NCBI GenBank assembly: GCA_944325475.1
Contig: CALVAF010000133.1
Coordinates: 1-7,374 of the forward strand
From: an uncultured Helicobacter sp.
GTDB taxonomy: Bacteria; Campylobacterota; Campylobacteria; Campylobacterales; Helicobacteraceae
Direction: 5' to 3'
Length of the DNA stretch: 7,374 nt
The notes beneath the pieces are model-generated. The model did not search any database. It was not told where the DNA came from and worked only from the letters and a program-made list of their open reading frames with translations. This document shows, piece after piece, positions 1-7,316 of this stretch; within the stretch, counting starts at the first letter, position 1; each line of letters opens with the position of its first letter. The translations under genes and the position numbers were made by a program.

Positions 1-13
1 CAATGAAAATCAT
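1..13 (-). CDS. 5' end of a divergent gene, possibly lolA (partial)
   Basis: On the minus strand an ATG at 13-11 opens a frame that runs off the left edge (Met-Ile-Phe-Ile and on). It is preceded by a strong ribosome site, AAAGGAAGA at 24-16, five bases from AAAGGA to the start. An in-frame ATG at 46-44 would add 11 residues but has no ribosome site, so the inner start is preferred. The few visible residues are hydrophobic, as expected for a signal peptide, but four codons identify nothing. From memory, Campylobacter and Helicobacter carry lolA (periplasmic lipoprotein carrier) next to secA, divergent in C. jejuni. That would fit the Lol permease on the other side of secA. The lolA identity is inference from synteny only. 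Confidence 0.4.
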
Positions 14-44
14 ATTCTTCCTTTGCCATAATATAGTTTTTTGC

Positions 45-50
45 ATTTTA
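45..50 (-). promoter_or_regulatory. Candidate -10 element for the divergent left-edge gene
   Basis: The minus strand reads GATAAAAT here, a reasonable match to the TATAAT -10 hexamer. It would place transcription start near 38, giving a leader of about 25 bases before the ATG at 13. No clear -35 is seen. The region is so AT-rich that chance matches are easy. Confidence 0.25.
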
Positions 51-70
51 TCTAAGTAAAATTCCATTTA

Positions 71-79
71 TGCTAAAAT
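71..79 (+). promoter_or_regulatory. Candidate extended -10 promoter for the secA operon
   Basis: TGCTAAAAT reads as an extended -10 (TGn followed by TAAAAT at 74-79). This is the usual sigma-70 form in Helicobacter and Campylobacter, where a distinct -35 is commonly absent and AT-rich runs lie upstream. It would start transcription near 86 and give a leader of about 55 bases before secA. An alternative TATAAA lies at 95-100. This is the only sizeable gap before the three-gene operon, so its promoter is expected here. Confidence 0.4.
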
Positions 80-127
80 CCCGCAAATTTATTTTATAAA
101 ATTCATAAGTTTTGTGATTTTAAAGTT

Positions 128-132
128 AAAGG
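128..132 (+). promoter_or_regulatory. Ribosome binding site of secA
   Basis: AAAGG lies nine bases before the ATG at 142. It supports that start, and the protein then begins with the usual short SecA N-terminus. Confidence 0.6.
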
Positions 133-141
133 CTGAAGTCA

Positions 142-2700
142 ATGTTCTCACTGGTAAAAAAAATCTTTAATAGCAAAAATGACCGCTTGATAGGGCATTA
201 TAAAAAGCAAATCAAAAAAATTAACGCTCTTGAATCAAAATACACCGCCTTGAGTGATGAAGAGCTTAAAGATGCTTTTCAAAAACTAAAAAATTATGTT
301 CAAGATTCTAAAAACCCCAAAGAAGCGCTTGATAAAGTCATTTTTGACTCTTTTGCAATAACGCGTGAGGCAAGCAAGAGGGTTTTGAATATGCGGCATT
401 TTGATGTGCAACTTATTGGTGGAATGGTTTTGCATGAGGGTAAGATTGCCGAGATGAAAACAGGAGAAGGGAAAACACTTGTTGCAACTTTACCTGTTTG
501 CCTTAATGCCATGTTAGGAAAAAGTGTGCATATTGTAACAGTTAATGACTACCTCGCCCAAAGAGATGCAGAGACTATGCGCCCACTTTATGAGTTTTTA
601 GGTTATAGAGTGGGCTTGATTGTAAGCAAAAACTACGATGATTCACACCGCTTAATACAATATTCTTGCGATATTGTTTATGGGACTAATAACGAATTTG
701 GATTTGATTATTTGCGAGATAATATGAAATATGACTTCAACCAAAAGGTGCAAAAAGAACATTATTTTGCCATTGTTGATGAAGTGGATTCAATTTTGAT
801 TGATGAAGCACGCACACCGCTTATTATCTCTGGACCTGCAAATCGTGTATTAGAGAATTACAAAATTGCCAACGATGTGGCTTTGAGACTCAAAGAAAAA
901 GAACATTACACAATTGATGAAAAAAATCGCGTGATTTTACTTACAGAGAGTGGAATTAGCCAAGCCGAAAAGCTTTTTGGGATTGACAATCTTTATAGTA
1001 TTGATAATGCGATTCTAGCCCACCACCTAGACCAAGCACTCAAAGCCAACAATCTTTTTAAAAAAGACAAAGATTATGTTTTGCGTGATGGGGAAGTAGT
1101 GATTGTTGATGAATTTACCGGAAGACTTAGCGAGGGAAGACGCTTTAGTGAGGGCTTACACCAAGCTCTAGAAGCCAAAGAAGGCGTAAAAATCAAAGAA
1201 GAATCACAAACTCTAGCAGATATCACCTACCAAAACTATTTTAGGCTTTATGAAAAGCTTGCAGGCATGACAGGGACAGCACAAACTGAAGCCAGTGAAT
1301 TTTTACAAATCTATAATCTTGAAGTTGTCTCAATCCCCACAAATTTACCAATTCAAAGAAAAGATTTGAATGATTTGATTTATAAAACCGAAAAAGAAAA
1401 GTTTAATGCTCTTATAGAAAAAATCGTGGAGTTAAACAAAAAAGGACAACCTATTTTGGTGGGAACGGCTTCTATTGAAAAAAGTGAGAAAATTCATGAA
1501 TTGCTAAAAATAAAGAGAATCCCACATTCTGTGCTCAATGCCAAAAACCACGCTCAAGAGGCTGAAATCATTAAAGATGCAGGAAATAAAGGTGCAGTTA
1601 CGATTGCTACGAATATGGCAGGACGTGGAGTGGATATTAAAATCAATGATGAAGTAAGGATGCTTGGAGGGCTTTATATCATTGGGACAGAAAGGCATGA
1701 ATCCCGTCGAATCGACAATCAGCTACGTGGTAGAAGTGGAAGACAAGGTGACCCAGGAACAAGCCAATTTTATTTAAGCCTTGAAGATCCTCTATTGCGG
1801 ATTTTTGGTAGTGATAAAATCAAAAATATTATGGACAAACTAGGGCTTGATGAGGGCGAACACATCGAATCAAAACTTGTAACCCGCTCAGTAGAAAACG
1901 CCCAAAAAAAAGTCGAAAACATGCACTTTGAATCAAGGAAGCATTTACTAGAATACGATGATGTGGCAAACGAGCAAAGAAAGGCAGTTTATCGTCTAAG
2001 AGATGAGCTACTTAATCCCAAGCAAGACATTTCATACAAAATCATTGAAAATCGTCACGAGGCTATTACGATGCTTTTACAAAAAGCTGAAGTCTTTAGC
2101 GATGATGACAATCTAGAATCGCTTTGTGCAATAGCATTAGAGGATTTTAATATCATGTTAGATATTAAAGGTTTAAAAGATTTTTATAAGCAAAATAACA
2201 ATTTTGAAACTTTGATTGATGAGACAATGAAACGAGTCTATGAGGAAAAAATGTCTATTCTTGATAACCAAACCAAAATGGGGATTGAAAAGCTCGTGTA
2301 TTTACAGACTTTGGATAATTTATGGCGTGATCATCTCTATATGATGGACACCCTAAAAACTGGCATAGGGCTACGTGGATACAACCAAAAAGACCCGCTA
2401 GTGGAATACAAAAAAGAAAGCTACAATCTTTTTTTAGATTTTGTTAGCCAAATCAAATACACAACCATTAAAATGCTACACAAAGTCCAGCTTAAAACCA
2501 ACCAAGAAAGCGAGGAAGAGGCTAAAAACGTCCTCCAAAAGCTAAATCAAAATAATCAAAATCTCCAAACCAACCACCAAAACCCACCCATTTTCAAAAA
2601 AAAGCCAGTGAGAAATGAGCTATGCCCTTGTGGAAGTGGCAAAAAATACAAAAACTGCTGCGGTATAAGCGGACCCAAAAAAGGAATTTTAGCCAAATGA
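142..2700 (+). CDS. secA: Preprotein translocase ATPase SecA
   Basis: SecA is the motor that binds preproteins at the inner membrane and drives them through SecYEG by ATP hydrolysis. All landmarks of the 852-residue protein are present: Walker A MKTGEGKT at 105-112, Walker B DEVD at 213-216, GTNNEFGFDYLRDN at 181-194, and the preprotein-binding domain at about 225-370 with IVDEFTGR near 321. The second nucleotide-binding fold has TNMAGRGVDI near 490 and GRSGRQGD at 530-537, followed by the helical scaffold and wing. A Gln/Asn-rich linker (about 800-820) leads to a C-terminal SEC-C zinc site with Cys828, 830, 839 and 840 (C-x-C-x8-C-C, where E. coli has Cys-His). Length fits epsilonproteobacterial SecA (about 860). 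The stop overlaps the next start by ATGA, so translation is probably coupled. There is no sign of damage. Confidence 0.98.
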   Translation: MFSLVKKIFNSKNDRLIGHYKKQIKKINALESKYTALSDEELKDAFQKLKNYVQDSKNPKEALDKVIFDSFAITREASKRVLNMRHFDVQLIGGMVLHEGKIAEMKTGEGKTLVATLPVCLNAMLGKSVHIVTVNDYLAQRDAETMRPLYEFLGYRVGLIVSKNYDDSHRLIQYSCDIVYGTNNEFGFDYLRDNMKYDFNQKVQKEHYFAIVDEVDSILIDEARTPLIISGPANRVLENYKIANDVALRLKEKEHYTIDEKNRVILLTESGISQAEKLFGIDNLYSIDNAILAHHLDQALKANNLFKKDKDYVLRDGEVVIVDEFTGRLSEGRRFSEGLHQALEAKEGVKIKEESQTLADITYQNYFRLYEKLAGMTGTAQTEASEFLQIYNLEVVSIPTNLPIQRKDLNDLIYKTEKEKFNALIEKIVELNKKGQPILVGTASIEKSEKIHELLKIKRIPHSVLNAKNHAQEAEIIKDAGNKGAVTIATNMAGRGVDIKINDEVRMLGGLYIIGTERHESRRIDNQLRGRSGRQGDPGTSQFYLSLEDPLLRIFGSDKIKNIMDKLGLDEGEHIESKLVTRSVENAQKKVENMHFESRKHLLEYDDVANEQRKAVYRLRDELLNPKQDISYKIIENRHEAITMLLQKAEVFSDDDNLESLCAIALEDFNIMLDIKGLKDFYKQNNNFETLIDETMKRVYEEKMSILDNQTKMGIEKLVYLQTLDNLWRDHLYMMDTLKTGIGLRGYNQKDPLVEYKKESYNLFLDFVSQIKYTTIKMLHKVQLKTNQESEEEAKNVLQKLNQNNQNLQTNHQNPPIFKKKPVRNELCPCGSGKKYKNCCGISGPKKGILAK
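2681..2685 (+). promoter_or_regulatory. Ribosome binding site inside the end of secA
   Basis: AAGGA sits within the last codons of secA, 11 bases before the ATG at 2697. It selects that start over an upstream in-frame ATG at 2622, which lies inside the SEC-C coding region and would add 25 basic, non-family residues. Confidence 0.55.
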
Positions 2701-3911
2701 CGCAAAAGGGAATCATTCCTTTTTTGGTATTCCGCTACCTGCGATTTAACAAGCATCAGCCCTTTATTTCCATTGCTGCGATTCTAGCATTTTTGGGTGT
2801 TTGCATTGGGGTTATGGTGCTCATTGTTGCAATGGCATTAATGAATGGCTTTGATAAAGAGTTTGAGCGCAAACTTTTTATTATGAATTACCCACTCACT
2901 TTGGTTCAAGGCAGCCCACAGAGAGTTACCAAAGAAACTTTAGAGGATTTACAAAAAAACTTCCCACAGCTAAAATTCAGTCCTTTTATCCAAACCCAAG
3001 CATTTTCAAAAGTAGGCAATCATATGGAAGGTGCGATGGTTTTTGGTGTGGATTTTGCTCTTGAGAGTGCCATTAATCCCGTTTTTAAAGAAGCCTATGA
3101 CCAAACGCTTGATAAGAACACATTGGATACTTTTAGCGTTATCATTGGCAAAAATCTTCAAAATTCTTATGGGCTAGATTATCAGTCCAACTTGCTCCTT
3201 ATCTTCACAACCCTCACACCTAGTGCCATGCAACTAAGCCCGACCATAAAACGTTTTGTGGTTAAAGGATTTTTCCAATCAGGCTTAATTGCCTATGATA
3301 GGAGCTATATTTACACGAGCCTTGAAGCAATGCAGCGCATTAAAAATCTTCCACAAAACACTTATGATGGAATCCATATCCACTCTAATAATCCACAAAA
3401 AGACATTATCACCCTCCAAGAAGCCTATCCTCAAATGCGAATTATAGGTTGGTGGGAGCAAAATGGGAATTTCTTTGCTGCTTTGGCTCTTGAGAAACGT
3501 GCTTTATTTATTGTTTTAATGCTGATTATCCTTATTGCTTCCTTAAACATCATTAGCTCCCTTTTAATGACTGCAATGAATAGGAGACGCGAGATTGCCC
3601 TGCTACTCACTATGGGTGCAAGCCCAAAGGAAATCAAAAAAACCTTTCTTTATTTGGGGAATTTCATTGGCGTTAGCGGAATCTTCTGTGGAAGCATTTT
3701 GGCTGCCATTATCCTTTGGCTGCTTTCACGCTTTCCCATTATTTCCCTACCCGCTGATGTTTATGGAAGCTCTAAAATACCTTTAGAACTCTCTTTAATT
3801 GATTTATGCTTGATTCTAGGTGGCTCATTTTTGATAGTCTTTTTCTCCTCCTACTATCCAGCAAAAAAAGCGACACAAATTAACCCACTAGAAGTTTTGC
3901 GTAACGAGTAA
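2697..3911 (+). CDS. LolC/LolE-family lipoprotein-release ABC permease
   Basis: This is an inner-membrane permease of the LolC/LolE (FtsX-like) family, which extracts mature lipoproteins from the inner membrane and hands them to periplasmic LolA, powered by the ATPase LolD. From the ATG at 2697 it has 404 residues, typical for the family. A basic N-terminus leads to membrane helix 1 at about 24-47 (ending AMALMNGF), then a periplasmic domain of roughly 220 residues. Three C-terminal helices carry the FtsX signature: LNIISSLLMTAMNRRREIA, the cytoplasmic coupling segment LLTMGASPKEI, and the closing YPAKKATQINPLEVLR. The LPADVYG segment is family-typical. It overlaps secA by four bases and the next gene by one. 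No LolD or second permease is visible, so a single LolF-like homodimer is possible; LolC, LolE or LolF cannot be distinguished by eye. Confidence 0.88.
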   Translation: MTQKGIIPFLVFRYLRFNKHQPFISIAAILAFLGVCIGVMVLIVAMALMNGFDKEFERKLFIMNYPLTLVQGSPQRVTKETLEDLQKNFPQLKFSPFIQTQAFSKVGNHMEGAMVFGVDFALESAINPVFKEAYDQTLDKNTLDTFSVIIGKNLQNSYGLDYQSNLLLIFTTLTPSAMQLSPTIKRFVVKGFFQSGLIAYDRSYIYTSLEAMQRIKNLPQNTYDGIHIHSNNPQKDIITLQEAYPQMRIIGWWEQNGNFFAALALEKRALFIVLMLIILIASLNIISSLLMTAMNRRREIALLLTMGASPKEIKKTFLYLGNFIGVSGIFCGSILAAIILWLLSRFPIISLPADVYGSSKIPLELSLIDLCLILGGSFLIVFFSSYYPAKKATQINPLEVLRNE

Positions 3912-4780
3912 TGAAGTTTTTTCAAAAAATCTTTATTGAAATTACAAATTTCTGTGGGCTTTCCTGCTCTTTTTGCACTCCACAAAAAGCTAAAGATTCT
4001 ATGAATTTAGCAGACTTTGATAGAATTTGTGCTGAGATTTCACCCTTTACGCATTTGTGTGCTTTGCATATTTTAGGCGACCCACTCACACTTGATAATC
4101 TTGATTCTTACCTTAAAATTGCAATCTCTCACAATCTCAAAATTGATATTACTACAAGCGGTTTTTATTGCAATAATGAAAAAACTAATCTCCTCCTACA
4201 AAGCCCCTGTATCCACCAAATTAATATTTCTCTCACAAGCGCACTTTATCAAAAAAGGCAGACAAACTTAGAATTCTACCTCAAACCTATTTTCACACTT
4301 CTCTCTCAACACCAGCAAAGCAAAAACGAAAAATTTATCAATTTACGGCTTTGGAATCTCACAAAATACTTCACTCCTCCACCCCAAAACACCACTATTT
4401 ATAAGGCTTTACAAGAGTTTTTTAAAACCCCTATTACAACCCCAAGAACGCGTCTAGCCTATAAAATCCATTTGCTAGAGCAACCTTTTTTTGAATGGGT
4501 TAATCTTGATTCTAAGCCCATCACACAACAAAGATTCTGCTATGGCGGAAGCAAACAGCTTGGAATCTTGTGTAATGGCGATGTTGTGCCTTGCTGTTTT
4601 GACACTAAAGGGGAAATTAAGCTTGGGAATCTTTTAACAGATTCAATGGCTACAATCCTAGAAAATCCTCGCCTAAAAAGGCTTGTAGCAGGGTTTAAAG
4701 AGGGGATTGCCCTAGAAAATCTCTGTTGTCATTGCAACTACCCAAGCTACCTTGCCACTTTAAACCATCTTGCTACTTAA
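3911..4780 (+). CDS. Radical SAM/SPASM-like protein of unknown function
   Basis: This 289-residue protein carries a radical SAM cluster motif at its N-terminus: Cys15, Cys19 and Cys22 in CGLSCSFC, which would bind a 4Fe-4S cluster and S-adenosylmethionine. LHILGDPLTLDNL at about 70 matches the GGEPL-type strand of the fold. The C-terminal part resembles a SPASM/twitch auxiliary-cluster domain: Cys210, GILCNGDVVPCCFD with Cys221, 228 and 229, LGNLL, and a terminal CCHC with Cys272, 273 and 275. SPASM proteins often modify peptides or proteins, but the substrate is unknown and cannot be read here. Its A overlaps the TAA of the Lol permease gene (TAATG). No good ribosome site precedes it, so coupled re-initiation is likely. 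The gene looks intact and composition matches its neighbours. Confidence 0.85.
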   Translation: MKFFQKIFIEITNFCGLSCSFCTPQKAKDSMNLADFDRICAEISPFTHLCALHILGDPLTLDNLDSYLKIAISHNLKIDITTSGFYCNNEKTNLLLQSPCIHQINISLTSALYQKRQTNLEFYLKPIFTLLSQHQQSKNEKFINLRLWNLTKYFTPPPQNTTIYKALQEFFKTPITTPRTRLAYKIHLLEQPFFEWVNLDSKPITQQRFCYGGSKQLGILCNGDVVPCCFDTKGEIKLGNLLTDSMATILENPRLKRLVAGFKEGIALENLCCHCNYPSYLATLNHLAT

Positions 4781-4787
4781 AACCAAT

Positions 4788-6320
4788 TTAATGAAGAAAA
4801 TGACGAAATCCTGTAAAATAAAGTGCCATACCCTTTTGATTCGCACATTCAATCACTTCTTCATCTCGGATACTTCCACCCGGCTCAATGACTGCACTAA
4901 CGCCTACTTTATGAGCCTCTTCAATACTATCTTTAAAAGGAAAAAATGCTTCACTAGCTAGGACACAACCCTTTAAATCAAGCCCCATTTCCTCTGCTTT
5001 TCTAATTGCTACCTTGGCTGCATCAACACGACTTGTCATTCCCATTCCAACTGCCACCATAGCTAAATCCTTAACATACACCACACAATTAGACTTCACC
5101 AAACTTGCAACTTTATAGGCAATCTCCAAATCTTCCATTTGTGCCTTGGAAGCTTGTTTTTCACTCACACATTTTGCATTTTTCACTTCATTATCCTGCA
5201 CACTATCTGATTGCTGTAGGACAAATCCTCCCTCAATGTGTTTAAAATCTTGTTCGTCTTTTGGGAAGCAAAGCCTCTCTCCACCACACACAAAAATTTT
5301 AATTTTCTTTTTGCCCTCAAAAATCCTTAAAGCCTCCGACGTAATACTTGGCGCCACTAAAACTTCAATAAAGATTTTATTAATCTCTTCTGCCAACTCA
5401 ACTCCAATTTCACCATTAACCGCAACCACTCCACCATAAGCAGAAATGTTATCACATCGCAAAGCGGCAATGTAAGATTCCAAAACATTTTTTTTAATTG
5501 CAAAACCGCAGGGATTTCCATGTTTGACAATACACACACATGGCTTATTACTAAAGCTTGAAGCGATTTTAACAGCGCTATTAATATCGGTTAAATTATT
5601 AAAACTAATTTCTCCTTTAAGGGCTTTAAAAGATTTAGAATAAAAATCTTCAAATTCATAATACGCCCCTTTTTGGTGCGGATTCTCACCATATCTTGTG
5701 GGGCTTACAAGCTTTCCAGAGATGAAATGATTCTCCCCAAAGCCCCCCTTAAATCTCTTATTCATATAATTTGCAATCCTGCAATCATAATTTGCAGTAT
5801 GCTCAAATGCTTTAATCATCATCTCTTGACGCAATTCTAAAGTATTTTGCCCAGCCTCAAGATTTTCTAGCACCCTTTTATAATCCCTGCAATCTGTCAC
5901 AATCAACACCGATTCAAAATTTTTAGCCGCTGCCCTCACCATTGATGGACCACCAATATCAATATTCTCTATAATCTTCTCAAAATCCTCCGTCTTCTCT
6001 ATCGTCTCTTTAAAAGGATAGAGATTCACACACACTAATCCAATATCGCGTATCCCAAATTCCTTTGCCTTATCCACATCATCTTTGTGGTTGCGTCTGT
6101 GTAAGATTCCACCATGAATCTTAGGATGCAAAGTTTTCACACGTCCATCAAACATTTCAGGACTTTGCGTGTATTCGCTCACTTCTATGGCTACAATTCC
6201 ATTTTCTTTTAAAATCTTCAAAGTTCCACCGGTGGATAAAATCTCATAGCCAAGCCCTACAAGCCCCTTTGCAAACTCCACAATACCCTCTTTATCACTC
6301 ACGCTTAATAACGCCGTCAT
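4788..6320 (-). CDS. purH: Bifunctional AICAR transformylase / IMP cyclohydrolase PurH
   Basis: PurH performs the last two steps of de novo purine synthesis in the cytoplasm: formylation of AICAR with 10-formyl-tetrahydrofolate, then ring closure to IMP. The 510-residue protein begins with the cyclohydrolase (MGS-like) domain: LLSVSDKEGI, STGGT at 29-33, and DGRVKTLHPKIHGGIL at 58-73. The transformylase domain follows from about 200: PTRYGENPHQ at 207-216, the catalytic Lys-His of KHGNPCG at 266-272, SAYGG near 293, VKSNCVVY near 408, and the closing EPGGSIRDEE and FTGFRHFLH. In the segment often written GAGQMSRVDS this protein has GMGMTSRVDA, which I believe is common in this group. It is slightly shorter than E. 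coli PurH (529). The gene begins 12 bases after the LptF/G gene and is probably co-transcribed with it. Confidence 0.98.
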   Translation of the reverse strand: MTALLSVSDKEGIVEFAKGLVGLGYEILSTGGTLKILKENGIVAIEVSEYTQSPEMFDGRVKTLHPKIHGGILHRRNHKDDVDKAKEFGIRDIGLVCVNLYPFKETIEKTEDFEKIIENIDIGGPSMVRAAAKNFESVLIVTDCRDYKRVLENLEAGQNTLELRQEMMIKAFEHTANYDCRIANYMNKRFKGGFGENHFISGKLVSPTRYGENPHQKGAYYEFEDFYSKSFKALKGEISFNNLTDINSAVKIASSFSNKPCVCIVKHGNPCGFAIKKNVLESYIAALRCDNISAYGGVVAVNGEIGVELAEEINKIFIEVLVAPSITSEALRIFEGKKKIKIFVCGGERLCFPKDEQDFKHIEGGFVLQQSDSVQDNEVKNAKCVSEKQASKAQMEDLEIAYKVASLVKSNCVVYVKDLAMVAVGMGMTSRVDAAKVAIRKAEEMGLDLKGCVLASEAFFPFKDSIEEAHKVGVSAVIEPGGSIRDEEVIECANQKGMALYFTGFRHFLH

Positions 6321-6325
6321 TTTTT

Positions 6326-6334
6326 CTCCTTTTT
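6326..6334 (-). promoter_or_regulatory. Ribosome binding site of purH
   Basis: The minus strand reads AAAAAGGAG five bases before the purH ATG at 6320. Its first bases overlap the TAA stop of the upstream LptF/G gene (6335-6333), so the two genes are packed as in an operon. The site fixes the purH start. Confidence 0.75.
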
Positions 6335-7316
6335 AACTTTTAAGTAATTTAACAAAGAACCATAAACTTGCTAAAGCCAAAATCCCAATGGGCAAAATAA
6401 TGCTCACTTCTGGCAACAAAAAGCCACTCATCGAAAGCCTAGAAAAACTAAAAAGTATGCCCCACACAATTAAGATTCCAAGAATCATCGCTAAAGTGAT
6501 TCCACTTAAATTTGCATAGCGGTTGGAATTAGGAGTAAAACCCACTAAACACACCATAACTAAAGGGGCAAAAAATGGGAAAAATAGCAGAATATAAAGA
6601 GAGCTACGAATCTTTTGTGTATTGACACCCTGCTCTTTTAATAGCCATATTGCCTCTAATGCATCAATGATAGACACACTCCCTTGTTTTTCATAAATAT
6701 TATTTAAAATCTTAGGCTTAAACTCCTCTAATGTTTCATAACTTTTTTGCTCCTCAATTTTTAGGGGATTTTTGCCAATTTCAAGACTTGAATCAAAAGT
6801 TGTGATTTTTGCATTTTCCAAAATCCATCTGTCTTTAACAAAAGTTGCCTTAGGAGCTTCAATAATTCTCCTAACTTGTTTATTAAAAACCTCATAAACC
6901 TTGACATTCTCCGCACTTTGTAAAAGTGGAAAAATCGTTGCAAAATAAATATAATTGTCATTATATTTTATAAATAAATCATTTTTATAACTCCCCAAAT
7001 ACCCTCGCTCAATAATCAAATCCACCTGTTCTTTAGCATAAGCAAAAGGTGTTGCATTCAACAGAATAAATAAAAGAGTAATTAAAAAAGACACCATAAA
7101 AATAGGCAAAAAGATTCGCACCTTAGAATATCCTAATGCTAAAAAAGCTGTAAATTGGGAGTTTCTAAGCATAGAAACCATTAAAATAATCTGCGCTAAA
7201 ACCAAAGAAAGAGGCAAAACAAAATTACTCGCATACACAAAATCATAAAAAATGAGTAAAACAATCAAATTTGCTGATTGCGGTAGCTCATCAAGGTATT
7301 TAACCAAATAAATCAA
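6333..7316 (-). CDS. LptF/LptG (YjgP/YjgQ) family LPS export permease, N-terminus unresolved
   Basis: This belongs to the LptF/LptG permeases, inner-membrane partners of the ATPase LptB that extract lipopolysaccharide and feed it to LptC and the periplasmic bridge. Visible parts in order are the end of helix 1, the family-like LDELPQSANL at 8-17, helices at about 28-50 and 67-88, and a periplasmic domain at about 90-235. Three C-terminal helices follow at about 240-262, 268-291 and 302-324, with GFTPNSNRYANLSG between them. The 327 residues are some 25-30 short of the usual 350 or so, and most of helix 1 is missing. The open frame begins only at a TTG (7316-7314) with no purine-rich ribosome site, and an in-frame TAA lies five codons upstream at 7331-7329. 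The true start is probably further upstream, past a frameshift. LptF versus LptG is undecided. Confidence 0.82.
   Translation of the reverse strand: MIYLVKYLDELPQSANLIVLLIFYDFVYASNFVLPLSLVLAQIILMVSMLRNSQFTAFLALGYSKVRIFLPIFMVSFLITLLFILLNATPFAYAKEQVDLIIERGYLGSYKNDLFIKYNDNYIYFATIFPLLQSAENVKVYEVFNKQVRRIIEAPKATFVKDRWILENAKITTFDSSLEIGKNPLKIEEQKSYETLEEFKPKILNNIYEKQGSVSIIDALEAIWLLKEQGVNTQKIRSSLYILLFFPFFAPLVMVCLVGFTPNSNRYANLSGITLAMILGILIVWGILFSFSRLSMSGFLLPEVSIILPIGILALASLWFFVKLLKS

Noticed and set aside
156..163. Run of eight A at codons 5-8 of secA as a possible phase-variation tract
   Set aside because: It encodes the common Lys-Lys of the SecA N-terminus, the frame is intact, secA is essential, and similar A or T runs occur throughout this AT-rich DNA.
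2560..2600. Repetitive CAAAA/CCAA-rich stretch near the end of secA as a possible tandem repeat
   Set aside because: The units are irregular and encode the Gln/Asn-rich linker that normally varies in SecA before the zinc motif.
2622..2696. Upstream in-frame start that would extend the Lol permease by 25 residues
   Set aside because: The added residues come from the SEC-C zinc-motif DNA of secA and do not resemble the family. The ATG at 2697 has an AAGGA site and gives the standard 404-residue length.
4770..4961. 63-codon + strand frame beginning in the end of the radical SAM gene
   Set aside because: It is antisense to the conserved C-terminal coding region of purH and its start overlaps the radical SAM stop. 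It shows no family features.
5146..5439. 97-codon open frame on the + strand opposite purH
   Set aside because: It lies wholly antisense to well-conserved purH coding sequence, has Ser/Thr/Leu-rich shadow composition and no recognisable domain.
4788..6320. Change from GAGQMSR to GMGMTSR in PurH as a possible loss of activity
   Set aside because: The catalytic Lys266-His267 and the other motifs are intact, and I believe this variant is usual in epsilonproteobacterial PurH.
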